This document shows, piece by piece, positions 34,068-43,771 of a DNA stretch of 64,000 nucleotides. Position 1 is the stretch's first letter, and each line of letters opens with the position of its first letter. The position numbers and the translations under genes are program-made. The DNA is from Deltaproteobacteria bacterium (GTDB lineage Bacteria; Myxococcota_C; UBA6777), in NCBI GenBank assembly GCA_006226375.1, contig SBHC01000040.1, forward strand, positions 124,001 to 188,000. Direction: 5' to 3'. A model generated the notes under the pieces. It had not been told where the DNA came from, did not search any database, and was given only the letters and a program-made list of their open reading frames with translations.

Positions 34068-35723
34068 GTGTCTCAAGAAGCGTATGAGTTGTTGCTCCAA
34101 GCGAACAATTTGTTCTCTGAAGAGCGAAAAGTTGAAGCGGTTCAGGCCTACCGTGAGGTCTTGCGTCTGGATCCTACTCCCAACCAACGGCAAGTGGCTG
34201 AAGCTCAATTGCGTGCCATGGGAGAGTTGCCACACACGTTCTCCTCATCGGGGAAGGTGATTCGTCGCCATTCGAACCAGGAGGGAAATCCTACGAAGCC
34301 TCTTCGACGAAAGCCTCGGAAAGGTCAACCCAACGTCGGGCAAGACAATCGTCGAGCACGTGGAGGTCCTGGACCTCGTCCTTCCCGGCCTGGACCGAGT
34401 CCTGAACGCACCACTCGGACTTTCCGAGACTCCGGCATGAAGCCCAGCAATGGTTCGTCAGAGGCCGCGGAGACCATGTCTCTGCCTCCCATTCCTCCCC
34501 CGATGTTTCCAGAGCCCGACTTGGAGCCGCCCCTTGATGTGGTATCCCACGAAGGTCATCCCAAGCCCCCGATTAAGGGGCGTCGCCCACCTCGTCCTGT
34601 GCGACCTCGACGGGGCGCTGTCATGGAAGGCCGTTACCGGCGCCAACGCGGCAAATGGGACCAAACAGATCCCCCAAGCCATCACTTGCCGAAAACCCAA
34701 ACCGAGAAGCACCTGGAGAAGTTGGATCAGATGTACGGGGATCCACCCCCTGTGGCTGAACCACCACCTCCATCTGCTGGTCTACCTGCTTCTACACCTG
34801 CCCCCATCCGGCGGGTTGAGCGCAAGACGCCGAAGAAGCCTGCGGTCGTCAAAAAAGAATCTGATCCCCAGTCTTCTTTGCCCCAGGTGAAGAAGCCAAA
34901 GCCACCCAAGCGCCGAAAAGGGGAGAGCGCCTCCTCTTACGAAGAAAGGCTGGGCCGCTATGACATCTGGATGAAGCACCGGGAAACTCATCCTGATATC
35001 GACCTCAACACCGCCGTTCGCTTGGAAGAGACGGGCTGGTCCATTGAGGAGTTGCGCGCCAAGCAGGTCAAGCGGCGCGACAAGTATCTGGATCGAAAAA
35101 AACGTTTCTACGACGAAAAAGTCGAAGAGAACAAAGAATTCTCTGGAACCCAATACGTGGACAATTTGGTTCGCGACAAGGTTCCTGTTTGGGTGCGAGG
35201 CGGACATCTCTTTGAAGAGAAGTGTACCCTCACGAAGAACGCTCTCTACCTCTGGCGAGTTCAACTCCTTGATGGAGTCAAAACGTTTTGGCCAAAGCTT
35301 CAAATTGAATGCATGGCAGAGCTTGATTTCTTACCGACTGTGCAGTCTCTCTGTTTCGTCGATCCTGAGCAAGCCGGCAAGAAAGAACCAATCCCTGAAG
35401 TCGCTGAAGAACGCTTTGAAGTCCCTGACGACAAACTTCTCCACAGCTTGGAAAACGAAGAGCCTCTGGCCATTCAATTGTACAGTGGGATGTGGTGCCA
35501 TGGTTGGGTGTATTGGTACGACCCGTACCAGCTCAGTGTAGTCCTCAACATTGACTGCGGTGAAGACGAAGACCTCCAAGAGCTCATCCTCTTCCGACAC
35601 GCGATCAAGAGTGTCCTGGCACGTCGACCCAATGGCTGGAAGTCCATGCCAAAGTTGGGCGAATACCTTGAAGCCCAGGACGACTCTGTCCCATCAGAAG
35701 AGCCTGCCGAAGTCACCCCCTAA
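34068..35723 (+). CDS. TPR/proline-rich protein with two C-terminal Hfq-like (Sm-fold) domains
   Basis: The 551-residue protein begins with a TPR-like helix pair (about 3-50) and a long Pro/Arg/Lys-rich disordered region (about 55-285), then a charged coiled coil (about 288-358). The C-terminus holds two segments that line up by eye with Hfq. The first, about 361-425, has YVDNLVRDKVPVWV, like the LNALRRERVPVSI start of Hfq. The second, about 455-520, has LAIQLYSGMWCHGWVYWYD and ends LFRHAIKSVLARR, like the Hfq Sm2 motif YKHAISTVVPSR. GTG 34068 is chosen because GGAGG lies 9 bases upstream; the frame is open further back to 33936. RNA binding is inferred from fold resemblance only. Confidence 0.88.
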   Translation: MSQEAYELLLQANNLFSEERKVEAVQAYREVLRLDPTPNQRQVAEAQLRAMGELPHTFSSSGKVIRRHSNQEGNPTKPLRRKPRKGQPNVGQDNRRARGGPGPRPSRPGPSPERTTRTFRDSGMKPSNGSSEAAETMSLPPIPPPMFPEPDLEPPLDVVSHEGHPKPPIKGRRPPRPVRPRRGAVMEGRYRRQRGKWDQTDPPSHHLPKTQTEKHLEKLDQMYGDPPPVAEPPPPSAGLPASTPAPIRRVERKTPKKPAVVKKESDPQSSLPQVKKPKPPKRRKGESASSYEERLGRYDIWMKHRETHPDIDLNTAVRLEETGWSIEELRAKQVKRRDKYLDRKKRFYDEKVEENKEFSGTQYVDNLVRDKVPVWVRGGHLFEEKCTLTKNALYLWRVQLLDGVKTFWPKLQIECMAELDFLPTVQSLCFVDPEQAGKKEPIPEVAEERFEVPDDKLLHSLENEEPLAIQLYSGMWCHGWVYWYDPYQLSVVLNIDCGEDEDLQELILFRHAIKSVLARRPNGWKSMPKLGEYLEAQDDSVPSEEPAEVTP

Positions 35724-35893
35724 ATCTTCCATCGATGCTTACCTGCTACCGATAGAAGTTGCCTACCTGCAAGGCTACCAGCCTCCCTTTTCTTGGGCGC
35801 TGTTCACCATGGTATCAAGTTTGGAATGGGTTCTCAGGTTGGTTCTGAGGAGAAGGGAGAGGTTTGTTTCGACTTTGAGGATCGGGGAGGGGG

Positions 35894-37924
35894 TTAGCCG
35901 AAGGAGTGGAATTGCATGGAGAAGATGCCGCGTCCCTGGCTCATCGAGCGAAGATGGACGCTGTACCCAAACATCTCCTTGAGGGCAACAATGGCGTTGA
36001 TCTCAGTCTTGGCGCCGCGAGGCTCAATGGAACGAATCTCGGCCTGGCGTGAGTTCAAGTCGCCGATGATCTCTCCAGTGTAGTCGTTGGGGCTGACTAC
36101 GTTGATCAACATCAAAGGTTCAAGCTGTTTGGGCTTGGCGCTCTCAATGGCCTTTTGCAACCCTTGCGCGCTAACGGCTCGCCAGGCTGCGTCGTTGGAT
36201 TGACCTTCTGGTGAGGTCAGCAACTTGGTGACGGTTACCTCGATATCCACGAGGGGATAACCCGAGGAGGAGCCACCGTTGAGGGTGTCGTTGAGTGATT
36301 CTTCGATGGCCGCAAGACGACCCGATGGTTGCTCTGGCTCTGCAGGTAGAGCAAAGCGGACCCGGTTGCCTTCGTCGCGATCGAGCGGCTTCACTTCCAA
36401 CTCAATGCCTGCGTAAAGGTGGAAATCGTCCAACTCGCGGTCGAGAATCATCGAAGCTGACGACGACTGCGTAATCGCCTCGCGGTACACAACCTGGGGT
36501 TGGCCCACTCGAATGTTGGTTTTGAATTCATCCTTGAGGCGGGTGCACAACACATCCAGGTGAAGTTCACCCATCCCAGAGATGAGGATCTGGCCGGTAT
36601 CTTCGTCCTCTCGGTGACGGAATGTGGGGTCTTCCTCAGCAAGCTTCTTCAGCGCGCCTTCCAGATCGTCTTTGTCTTTGCTGGACTCGGGCTCCAGCGC
36701 GATCACAATGACCGGCTCCATCGCCTGCATTTGTTCGAGCAGGATGGGGTGGTCTTTGTCGCAAAGGGTGTCACCAGTCATGCTGTCTTTGAGACCACGG
36801 GCAGCGCCCAAGAACCCCGCTCCGATCGAGTCGGTGCGTTGCTTCTTGCCTCCGTGCATTACGAACAACCGGGCCACTCGGTCAGGTTGGTGACGGGTTG
36901 CGTTCCAGACGTTGTCTTTGACCTTCAACTCTCCCGAATAGACACGGAAGTAGGTGAGGCGGCGACCTTCGTCCATCATCACCTTGAACACCAGGAGACA
37001 GAGAGGTTCTTTGTTGCTCGAACTGCGTGTCTCTTCGGCGCCAGTGTCGGGATGAATCCCTCTTACAGGCGGGAGGTCCATGGGAGAGGGCAAACACCAA
37101 CCCACTGTGTCCAGCAGGGGCTGGATTCCCTTGTTTCGAAGGGCGGTTCCACAGAGCACCGGGATCATCTTGTTGGCGATGGTCAGTCGGCGAATGGTGG
37201 AGCGAATCTCATCGGGTGTGATGTCCTCACCTTCCAGGTACTTTTCGGCGAAGTCATCGTCGAGGTCGGAGAGCGCTTCCAACAGGTTTTCCCGAGCGGC
37301 TGCGACAGCGTCGGCGTACTCGTCTGGGATCTCCTTCTCTTCGTAAATCGCTCCCAATTCTTCGCCAGACCAGAACAAGCCTTTGTTCTCAATAAGGTCG
37401 AAGCTTCCGTGGAATTCATGCTCTGCGCCCCAAGGGATTTGAATGGGGACAGGGTTCGCTTCCAACTGGTTCACGATGGTATCCAATGAGCGATCGAAGT
37501 CTGCTCCCATACGATCCATCTTATTAATAAAGACGATACGTGGGACCTTGTAGTGATCAGCCTGTCGCCATACCGTTTCGGTTTGGGCTTCCACACCTTC
37601 GACTGCGTCAAGGACAACAACCGCGCCATCAAGTACGCGCAACGAGCGCTCCACTTCGATGGTGAAGTCCACGTGGCCCGGTGTATCGATGAGGTGAATC
37701 ACATAGTCTTTCCAGGGGCAGTCCGCAACAGCCGCGGTGATCGTAATCCCCCGTTGCTGCTCCTGCGCCATCCAGTCCGTGACTGTGTTGCCTTCGTCGA
37801 CATCACCCAGCTTGTGAGTTTGTCCTGTGTAGTACAAGAAGCGCTCCGTGGTGGTGGTTTTTCCCGCATCCACGTGCGCAATGATTCCGATGTTTCGGAT
37901 CTGTTCTTGTTTGATCGATGCCAT
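35894..37924 (-). CDS. fusA: Translation elongation factor G (possibly the EF-G2-type paralogue)
   Basis: The 676-residue GTPase drives ribosomal translocation in its canonical form. G1 is AHVDAGKTT (16-24), the switch region has QEQQRGITITAA, G3 is DTPGH, G4 is NKMD, and domains II to V follow in normal order, ending MFGYSVHLRSMSQGRGIFSMQF. GGAG precedes ATG 37924 by 7 bases. There are no rpsL, rpsG or tuf genes beside it, and the segment HKLGDVDEGNTVTDWM recalls the second EF-G found in many deltaproteobacteria, so it may be a specialised copy. Which copy it is cannot be settled without the rest of the genome. Confidence 0.95.
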   Translation of the reverse strand: MASIKQEQIRNIGIIAHVDAGKTTTTERFLYYTGQTHKLGDVDEGNTVTDWMAQEQQRGITITAAVADCPWKDYVIHLIDTPGHVDFTIEVERSLRVLDGAVVVLDAVEGVEAQTETVWRQADHYKVPRIVFINKMDRMGADFDRSLDTIVNQLEANPVPIQIPWGAEHEFHGSFDLIENKGLFWSGEELGAIYEEKEIPDEYADAVAAARENLLEALSDLDDDFAEKYLEGEDITPDEIRSTIRRLTIANKMIPVLCGTALRNKGIQPLLDTVGWCLPSPMDLPPVRGIHPDTGAEETRSSSNKEPLCLLVFKVMMDEGRRLTYFRVYSGELKVKDNVWNATRHQPDRVARLFVMHGGKKQRTDSIGAGFLGAARGLKDSMTGDTLCDKDHPILLEQMQAMEPVIVIALEPESSKDKDDLEGALKKLAEEDPTFRHREDEDTGQILISGMGELHLDVLCTRLKDEFKTNIRVGQPQVVYREAITQSSSASMILDRELDDFHLYAGIELEVKPLDRDEGNRVRFALPAEPEQPSGRLAAIEESLNDTLNGGSSSGYPLVDIEVTVTKLLTSPEGQSNDAAWRAVSAQGLQKAIESAKPKQLEPLMLINVVSPNDYTGEIIGDLNSRQAEIRSIEPRGAKTEINAIVALKEMFGYSVHLRSMSQGRGIFSMQFHSFG

Positions 37925-37977
37925 AACTCTACTCCAATCCTTGCCAAATACTGCATCCTTGACGCACAGACCGCTGA

Positions 37978-38006
37978 ACCTTAACGAGATGCGTCGTTGG
38001 CGTCAA
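37978..38006 (-). promoter_or_regulatory. Candidate promoter for the EF-G gene
   Basis: On the minus strand TTGACG (38006-38001) is followed after 17 bases by TAAGGT (37983-37978). The -35 matches 5 of 6 bases and the -10 only 3 of 6. It lies about 55 bases upstream of ATG 37924. Confidence 0.33.
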
Positions 38007-38188
38007 GGGCTATTGTTTCTTGCGTTTGACGTACAAAATCAACGTGGGTTCGGAGACAACCAAACCTCTACCGTGTCTGGATCACGAGGGATCCTTACTC
38101 TTTATCAAACGGAGTTGTCTGTGAAAGAATTCGATGCGCCTCGGGTGGGCCCCGAGGGCGTTGAGAAACATGCGGGTGATACGGGGTC

Positions 38189-41100
38189 TTAGGCCTGCCT
38201 CCAACGGCGGAAGGCGAGAGCAAGGAAGAGAGCAAAGAAGAACACGAAGGAGAGCGGCGCCGTGGGATTCATCTGACACCCACAACCTCCCTCGGGAATC
38301 GGCGGAAGCTCTGTGTTGACGTTGGTGTCTGCTGTGTTGTCCTTGTCTACGGTGGACACGTTGTCTGTCCCTGTGGAGGTGTCGGACGTTGTGGTCGAAT
38401 CGGTCTGACCCTCCGTTGACGTCGGATCTTCCGTGGATGTCACTGCATCCGGTGAATTGTCCTGGTTTCCGCCGTCCGTGGTGGATTCCGTTGAACCTTC
38501 GGAGTTTGTCGACTCTGTAGATCCTTCGGTGAGACCTTCCTGGTTCTGGCAGTTTTGTCCAACACACTGGCCCATGTTGCAGACTTGGCCCAAAGGACAT
38601 TGCACGTTGGCGCAGGGATCGTCGGTGCAAGAGCCGTTGTTGCATACACGACCGGGTCCACATGTGATTCCCTGACAAGGGTCGGAGTCGCACTGACCGG
38701 TGAGTGGATCACAGGTCTCTCCGGAAGGACATTGCACGCCAGCGCAGGGGTTGTTGATGCAAGAGCCATCAATGCAAGATTCGCCAGCGTTGCATTGGGT
38801 GCAGCCACACGCCGTAACACATTGACCATCTCGGCAGAACTCATCGGCTTGGCAGCTTACACCGTCGCAGGGATCAAGCACGCATCGACCGTTGCGACAT
38901 ACTTCTCCTGAGGGGCAGGATTGCGTGTAACAATCGGTTTCTGGGATGCTTTGATCGGGGCCTCCATCGGTGGTGGGCTCTGGCGCGTTCTCTTTACCGG
39001 GCTCGCAGGTCTTCGGCGCGCTGCAATTCACCCATTTTCCAACCTGACAAACTTCCACGCCGTTACCACACGCAGAGGTGCAGGGTTGTTCAAGCGATTG
39101 GCGCGTGTTGGGCTGGTTGTCGGTGTTGCCGTCACAGTCATTGTCTTGACCGTCGCAGCTCTCTTGGGAGGGTGTTACTTCGCCAACGCACGTGGACCAT
39201 TGTCCTCCAGTGCAGGTCCGAACACCTTCTTTGCAGAGTCCTTGTCCTGCCGTTCCCTGAGGACCGCTGTAACAATTCTGGGTGAGGTTCTCGTCGGTTT
39301 TGCCGTCACAGTTGTCGTCTTTGCCGTTGCACGTTTCCTGCGCGGGCAGCGCTTCTCCGTTGCAGGTCGACTCCCACTGACCGTTGGTGCACGTTTGGGT
39401 GCCTGCCTTGCAGGGGGAGTTCGGGGTGCAGGTGTAGCTTCCATTGGATTGCTTGGTGCAACCTGTTGAGCCCGAATAGCAGGGACGAACATCGCCCGAC
39501 TTGCAGACACACTGGGGGTTATCGTCGATCTTTTTGTTGCAGTCGTTGTCTTTGCCGTCGCAAAGCTCGGGAGCTTGGGGGTAGATCGTCTTGTCGTTGT
39601 CGTTGCAGTCGGTGTCACTGTAGACGCCGTCTTTGTCTTGGTCGGTGTACACAGTGAAGGCGGCGCTTGCGGTGTTGTTGGTCTCGCTGCTCTCGGTGAT
39701 CTTGGTGTCGTTGTCGAGGAAAACGCCGATGTATCCCTGACCACCGGTGAGAGTGGCTGGCAACACCACAGTCACGGTGCGTGTCATCGACTGACCTCCT
39801 TTGACAGGGCCCATGGCAACGTTCTGCAAGAGGGTGTCGGAGCTATCGATGGTTGCGTCTTGGGAGTAGTAAATACCTGCCTGGTGGCTCGTTACGTCCG
39901 CGCCGCCGAGGTTTTGCAGCTTGATGGTCACAGAGATACTTTGCCCCGTTTTCTGAGCGTTGGGTGCTGCGGTGATGGAGCTTGCAGAAAGATCGGGTTG
40001 AGGTGCAGAGACCTGGATGGTAGCAGTCTTGATGTTGTCGGTCTCGATCGTCTCGTTGACCTTGCCTTCGTAATCGACATACAAGCCGATGGTACGGGTC
40101 CCAGGTTTGGCTGACTGGGGTAGTGTGACCGTGGTGGTCCCGCTTGCGCTACCAGGCTCGAACGCTTGGGCTCCCAAGACCGTCACGGTGTTGGTCCGGA
40201 GTAACGTGTCCTGTGTGGTGATTGTGGTGTCTTCCGAGTAATACACGCCCAACTTGAAGTTGCTTGCGGCGGTTAAGCCAGCGTTGTAGATGCGCCAAGT
40301 CACAGTAAGCTGACCCCCAGCGCCGAGTGAGGACGGCTGCACCGAAAGCACAGACACTTGGAGGTTGGGAAGTCCTGTAATGGTCAGTGGTTTGGTGCTG
40401 CGGTTGTTGGTCTCGTACTGTTCGTTGATGGTGTTGTCGGGATCCACAAACGCATGGATGTATCCCTGGCCGTTCACCACTGAGCTGGGCAACTTCAGGT
40501 TGGTTAGGGTTTGTGTGCTGTCAATGGTTCGCGCGTCAATGCGTCGGATCGTTAAGGAGCCGAGAGGCTGGAGGCCTTGGGTTGTCGTGGTGCTGGAGCT
40601 TGTGCTGTAGTAGAAGCTCACTTTGATGTTCGACGCAAAGTCTGTTCCGTTGTTACGGACCTTGAACTCGATATCGATGGCGCTGTTGTACCCGGATACA
40701 GTGGTGGGTTTGATGCTCCAAGAGTACATCGAAAGATCCGCGATGGTGCTAACGACTGTCAACGCCGCAGACTTGGTGTTGTCATTCTCATCAGACTCGC
40801 TGAGCGCGTTGGTGTAATCAGCGAACGCGCCTATGTATTCGGTGTTTCCTGCTTGGGCTGTAGCTGGAACCCGGACAGTTGTGGTGCTGGTTCCGGTTGT
40901 CGGAAGCGTTGCACCCACGTTGAGAGTTCCTACATAAACGCGGGTCAAGTAGGTGTCTTGGGTTGTGATGGTCGCGTCCGTTGAGTAGTAGAACGCAGTG
41001 TAGTTTCCGGTGCTTCGGACTTTTCCAACATTCTTGACTCTGTAGGTGACAGTCACATATCCGTAGCGCACCTGTGAGGTGGGGGAGATGGACAACACAT

Positions 41101-43771
41101 CGACCTGTATGTTGGGCTTGCCGGTGACCTGAATGTCCTTGTAGCCTCTGTTGTTGGTCTCGGATGATTCGGGGATTGCCGTATCTGAGTCGATGTAAAA
41201 ATGGAGGTAACGTTTGCCTGAGGCCACATTGTTCGGAAGCTTAACAGAAGCAGTGACTTCCGCGCTGGTTTGTCCTGCTGCGATGCCGGTCACATTGGCT
41301 GTTCCCAAGCTTGTGAGGGCGCTGGTGCTTGTGGAGTCGCTGTAGCCAAACAACACTTTGAAGGCTCCAGCGTTTGCGTTCCCGCCGTTCTTCACTTTGA
41401 ACGTGATGGTGACGGTGTCGCCTGCTCCTTGGAAGGAACTGCCTGAGAGCGTCCAACTGTCCATGCTCAGGTCAGCAATGTTGGAGCCGACGGTAATCTG
41501 CGCCGCTTTGGTGTTGTCGTTCTCGTTCGACTCGGCGACTCGGTTGCTGTAATCCAAGAGCAAGCCGATGTAATTGGTTCCTGTGGCCGCGTTACTGGGC
41601 AGGGTGATGGTCGTCGTTCCATTCGCGGAGGAAGGATACGAAGCGCCAGCGTCCAAACCTGGAATGTAGATTTGACTGCGGTACACATCCGAGGTGTCGA
41701 TCGTTGCGTCCGTGGAGAAGTAGATGCGTGCGTAGGAGGTTGCAGTGGCCCGGGTCTCTCCTTTGTTCTCGACTCTGTACGTTACAGTCATTTGACCGTT
41801 GGGGACCTGTGTGTTCGGCTGCACTGAAAGAACAGACACCACCAAATTGGGCTTTCCAGTGATGTTGATGGCTTTGTTTCCGGTGTTGTTGCTTTCGTTC
41901 GACTCACCCACTTTGTTTCCCGTGTCTATGACGTAGTGGATGTAGCGAGTCCCTGATTGAACTTTGCCGGGAAGGTTGAGTGAGACAGTGCCTGTTGCTT
42001 TCTCGCCGGCTTTGAGAGCTTTGACATTGACAGTGCCCAACACGTTGGAGGTCGAGAACGTTCCTGTGTCTGTGTAGTAGAAGGTTGCAACCGACTCACC
42101 AGCGTCCGCGTTTCCGGTGTTGCTGATGGTGTAGTCAACCTTGACGGTGCTGTTGTAGCCGGGTGTGCTTGCGGGCACAGTCCAGGCTGTCATTTCGAGG
42201 TCTGCGATCGCTCGGGACACGGTCAATGTCACCGCGCGGTCGTTGTCGTTGTTTGTGGTTTCGGTGACTTGGCCCCGTGAGTCCACGCGGCAAACCACAA
42301 ACCGGCTTCCAGCCGTAACATTGGTTGCCGGGAGCGTGAAAATCGCTGTGCCTGACGTGGATTGGCTGGAGTTGAGTTGGGGAATGGTGACTTCTCCCTG
42401 CAACAGGGAGTCACCGCTGTCGATTGTGTTGTTGGTGGAATACCAGCAGCGCAAGCTTGATGCGGCTGCTACTGTGGCTCCAATGTTACGAACTCCATAC
42501 CGTACTGACAGTTGTCCTCCAGCAACTTGGCTGGTGGGTGTGATGGATAGCGAGTACCACGCGAGGTTGGGCCTGCCTGTGATTCGGATGCGTGCGCTTC
42601 CTCTGTTGTTGTTTTCGAGGATCTCGCTTACCGCGTTGGTGTAGTCGATAAAGTAATGAATGTAACGACTGCTACCGTAGAGCGAGTTGGAGGGCAGATT
42701 CAAATCGATGGTTTTGTTGCCCAACTCTTTGCCACCTGCGATGGAGGGAAGGGTGTAGCGATTGAGGTAGGTCAGGTTGGACGTTGAGGTGCTATCCGAA
42801 TAGTAGAAGGACACGTAGTGGGTTCCTGAGGTTGCTCCTGTGCCGATGTTTTCTACATTGAACGTGGCTGTTGTTTTTGTTCCGCGACCTGCCACACTGT
42901 TGGGGTTGAGGCTGAAGGACTTCATCTTCAGGTCAGGCTTCTGCGCCACCAGGTCAAAGGCTCGGGCGTAGGTGTTGCCTGCGATGGAGTTGTTGGCTTC
43001 GTTCTTCACCCGGTCATCAAAGTCGACCACAGCCAGCAGATACACCTTTCCAGGTTGAGCGTTGCTGGGAAGAGTCACCGTTGTCGTTCCGTTGGCGCTC
43101 GCCGGATCGTAGGTAATCGCGTCCAGTCCTCGGGTCAGGAGGCTCCGGTTCAAATAGGTGTCTGAGGTCTCGTAGGTGTTGTTGGTCGACAAGTAGAACC
43201 GTGTGTAGAAGTTGGTGTTGGCTCGGGTGCGCCCGCCGTTGTAGATCCGATACGTGACCTGCAGTGGACCACCAGGAACCTGGGCCGGCGGGGATACACC
43301 GACAAAGGAAACTCTCAGATCCGGCAGGCCCGTCAAGGTGATCGGGTGGTAGATGTAGTTGTCGGTGGTGTTGGTTTCTTGCGTGGAGCCTGCTGCGACA
43401 ATCCTCGCAATGATGTAGCGAGTGCCAAAAACCACATGTTTTGGAAGAACCAGGCTCTCTCTCTTCAGCCCAAGGCTCTTGCCCCCATCAAGCTCCGAGA
43501 CGGTGATCTTCTTCAACTCCGTCGCACGTGAAGTCGTACGGGAGTCATTGTAATAAAAGATGATATCGAGCCCGATCTTGGAAGTCCCAGTGTTCTCAAC
43601 TTCGTACTCAACTGTGACGGTGTATCCTGCTCCAATGGAGGTGCTGGGAGCTTTCCAGGTGTTGGGTTTAAACCGCAGATTGACCTGGGCGGATGCCACG
43701 AAAGGCAACAGCCAGACGCAGGCGGCCAAGAGCCAACCTGCACTCATTCTCAACAACGTTTGATTCCACAT
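38189..43771 (-). CDS. Giant surface protein: eleven CARDB repeats, MopE motifs, Cys-rich modules and MYXO-CTERM-like tail
   Basis: The 1860-residue protein has a signal peptide (to about residue 28, ending ASA). Eleven CARDB-type Ig-like repeats of about 125 residues follow, each ending in an ExNN or ExDN motif before the next ADLxM or NLxVxVLS start. Then come MopE-type motifs (DGVYSDTDCNDND, CDGKDNDC, CNGKDDNCDGKTDE, CDGQDNDCDGNTD), short Cys modules (CRNGRCV, CNNGSCTDDPC) and a Ser/Thr/Asp-rich linker. The end is GGCGCQMNP, a hydrophobic helix and RRWRQA, the layout of a MYXO-CTERM sorting signal. ATG 43771 has GGAG 8 bases upstream, so GTG 43780 is unlikely. Surface display or adhesion is inferred. 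Confidence 0.93.
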   Translation of the reverse strand: MWNQTLLRMSAGWLLAACVWLLPFVASAQVNLRFKPNTWKAPSTSIGAGYTVTVEYEVENTGTSKIGLDIIFYYNDSRTTSRATELKKITVSELDGGKSLGLKRESLVLPKHVVFGTRYIIARIVAAGSTQETNTTDNYIYHPITLTGLPDLRVSFVGVSPPAQVPGGPLQVTYRIYNGGRTRANTNFYTRFYLSTNNTYETSDTYLNRSLLTRGLDAITYDPASANGTTTVTLPSNAQPGKVYLLAVVDFDDRVKNEANNSIAGNTYARAFDLVAQKPDLKMKSFSLNPNSVAGRGTKTTATFNVENIGTGATSGTHYVSFYYSDSTSTSNLTYLNRYTLPSIAGGKELGNKTIDLNLPSNSLYGSSRYIHYFIDYTNAVSEILENNNRGSARIRITGRPNLAWYSLSITPTSQVAGGQLSVRYGVRNIGATVAAASSLRCWYSTNNTIDSGDSLLQGEVTIPQLNSSQSTSGTAIFTLPATNVTAGSRFVVCRVDSRGQVTETTNNDNDRAVTLTVSRAIADLEMTAWTVPASTPGYNSTVKVDYTISNTGNADAGESVATFYYTDTGTFSTSNVLGTVNVKALKAGEKATGTVSLNLPGKVQSGTRYIHYVIDTGNKVGESNESNNTGNKAINITGKPNLVVSVLSVQPNTQVPNGQMTVTYRVENKGETRATATSYARIYFSTDATIDTSDVYRSQIYIPGLDAGASYPSSANGTTTITLPSNAATGTNYIGLLLDYSNRVAESNENDNTKAAQITVGSNIADLSMDSWTLSGSSFQGAGDTVTITFKVKNGGNANAGAFKVLFGYSDSTSTSALTSLGTANVTGIAAGQTSAEVTASVKLPNNVASGKRYLHFYIDSDTAIPESSETNNRGYKDIQVTGKPNIQVDVLSISPTSQVRYGYVTVTYRVKNVGKVRSTGNYTAFYYSTDATITTQDTYLTRVYVGTLNVGATLPTTGTSTTTVRVPATAQAGNTEYIGAFADYTNALSESDENDNTKSAALTVVSTIADLSMYSWSIKPTTVSGYNSAIDIEFKVRNNGTDFASNIKVSFYYSTSSSTTTTQGLQPLGSLTIRRIDARTIDSTQTLTNLKLPSSVVNGQGYIHAFVDPDNTINEQYETNNRSTKPLTITGLPNLQVSVLSVQPSSLGAGGQLTVTWRIYNAGLTAASNFKLGVYYSEDTTITTQDTLLRTNTVTVLGAQAFEPGSASGTTTVTLPQSAKPGTRTIGLYVDYEGKVNETIETDNIKTATIQVSAPQPDLSASSITAAPNAQKTGQSISVTIKLQNLGGADVTSHQAGIYYSQDATIDSSDTLLQNVAMGPVKGGQSMTRTVTVVLPATLTGGQGYIGVFLDNDTKITESSETNNTASAAFTVYTDQDKDGVYSDTDCNDNDKTIYPQAPELCDGKDNDCNKKIDDNPQCVCKSGDVRPCYSGSTGCTKQSNGSYTCTPNSPCKAGTQTCTNGQWESTCNGEALPAQETCNGKDDNCDGKTDENLTQNCYSGPQGTAGQGLCKEGVRTCTGGQWSTCVGEVTPSQESCDGQDNDCDGNTDNQPNTRQSLEQPCTSACGNGVEVCQVGKWVNCSAPKTCEPGKENAPEPTTDGGPDQSIPETDCYTQSCPSGEVCRNGRCVLDPCDGVSCQADEFCRDGQCVTACGCTQCNAGESCIDGSCINNPCAGVQCPSGETCDPLTGQCDSDPCQGITCGPGRVCNNGSCTDDPCANVQCPLGQVCNMGQCVGQNCQNQEGLTEGSTESTNSEGSTESTTDGGNQDNSPDAVTSTEDPTSTEGQTDSTTTSDTSTGTDNVSTVDKDNTADTNVNTELPPIPEGGCGCQMNPTAPLSFVFFFALFLALAFRRWRQA

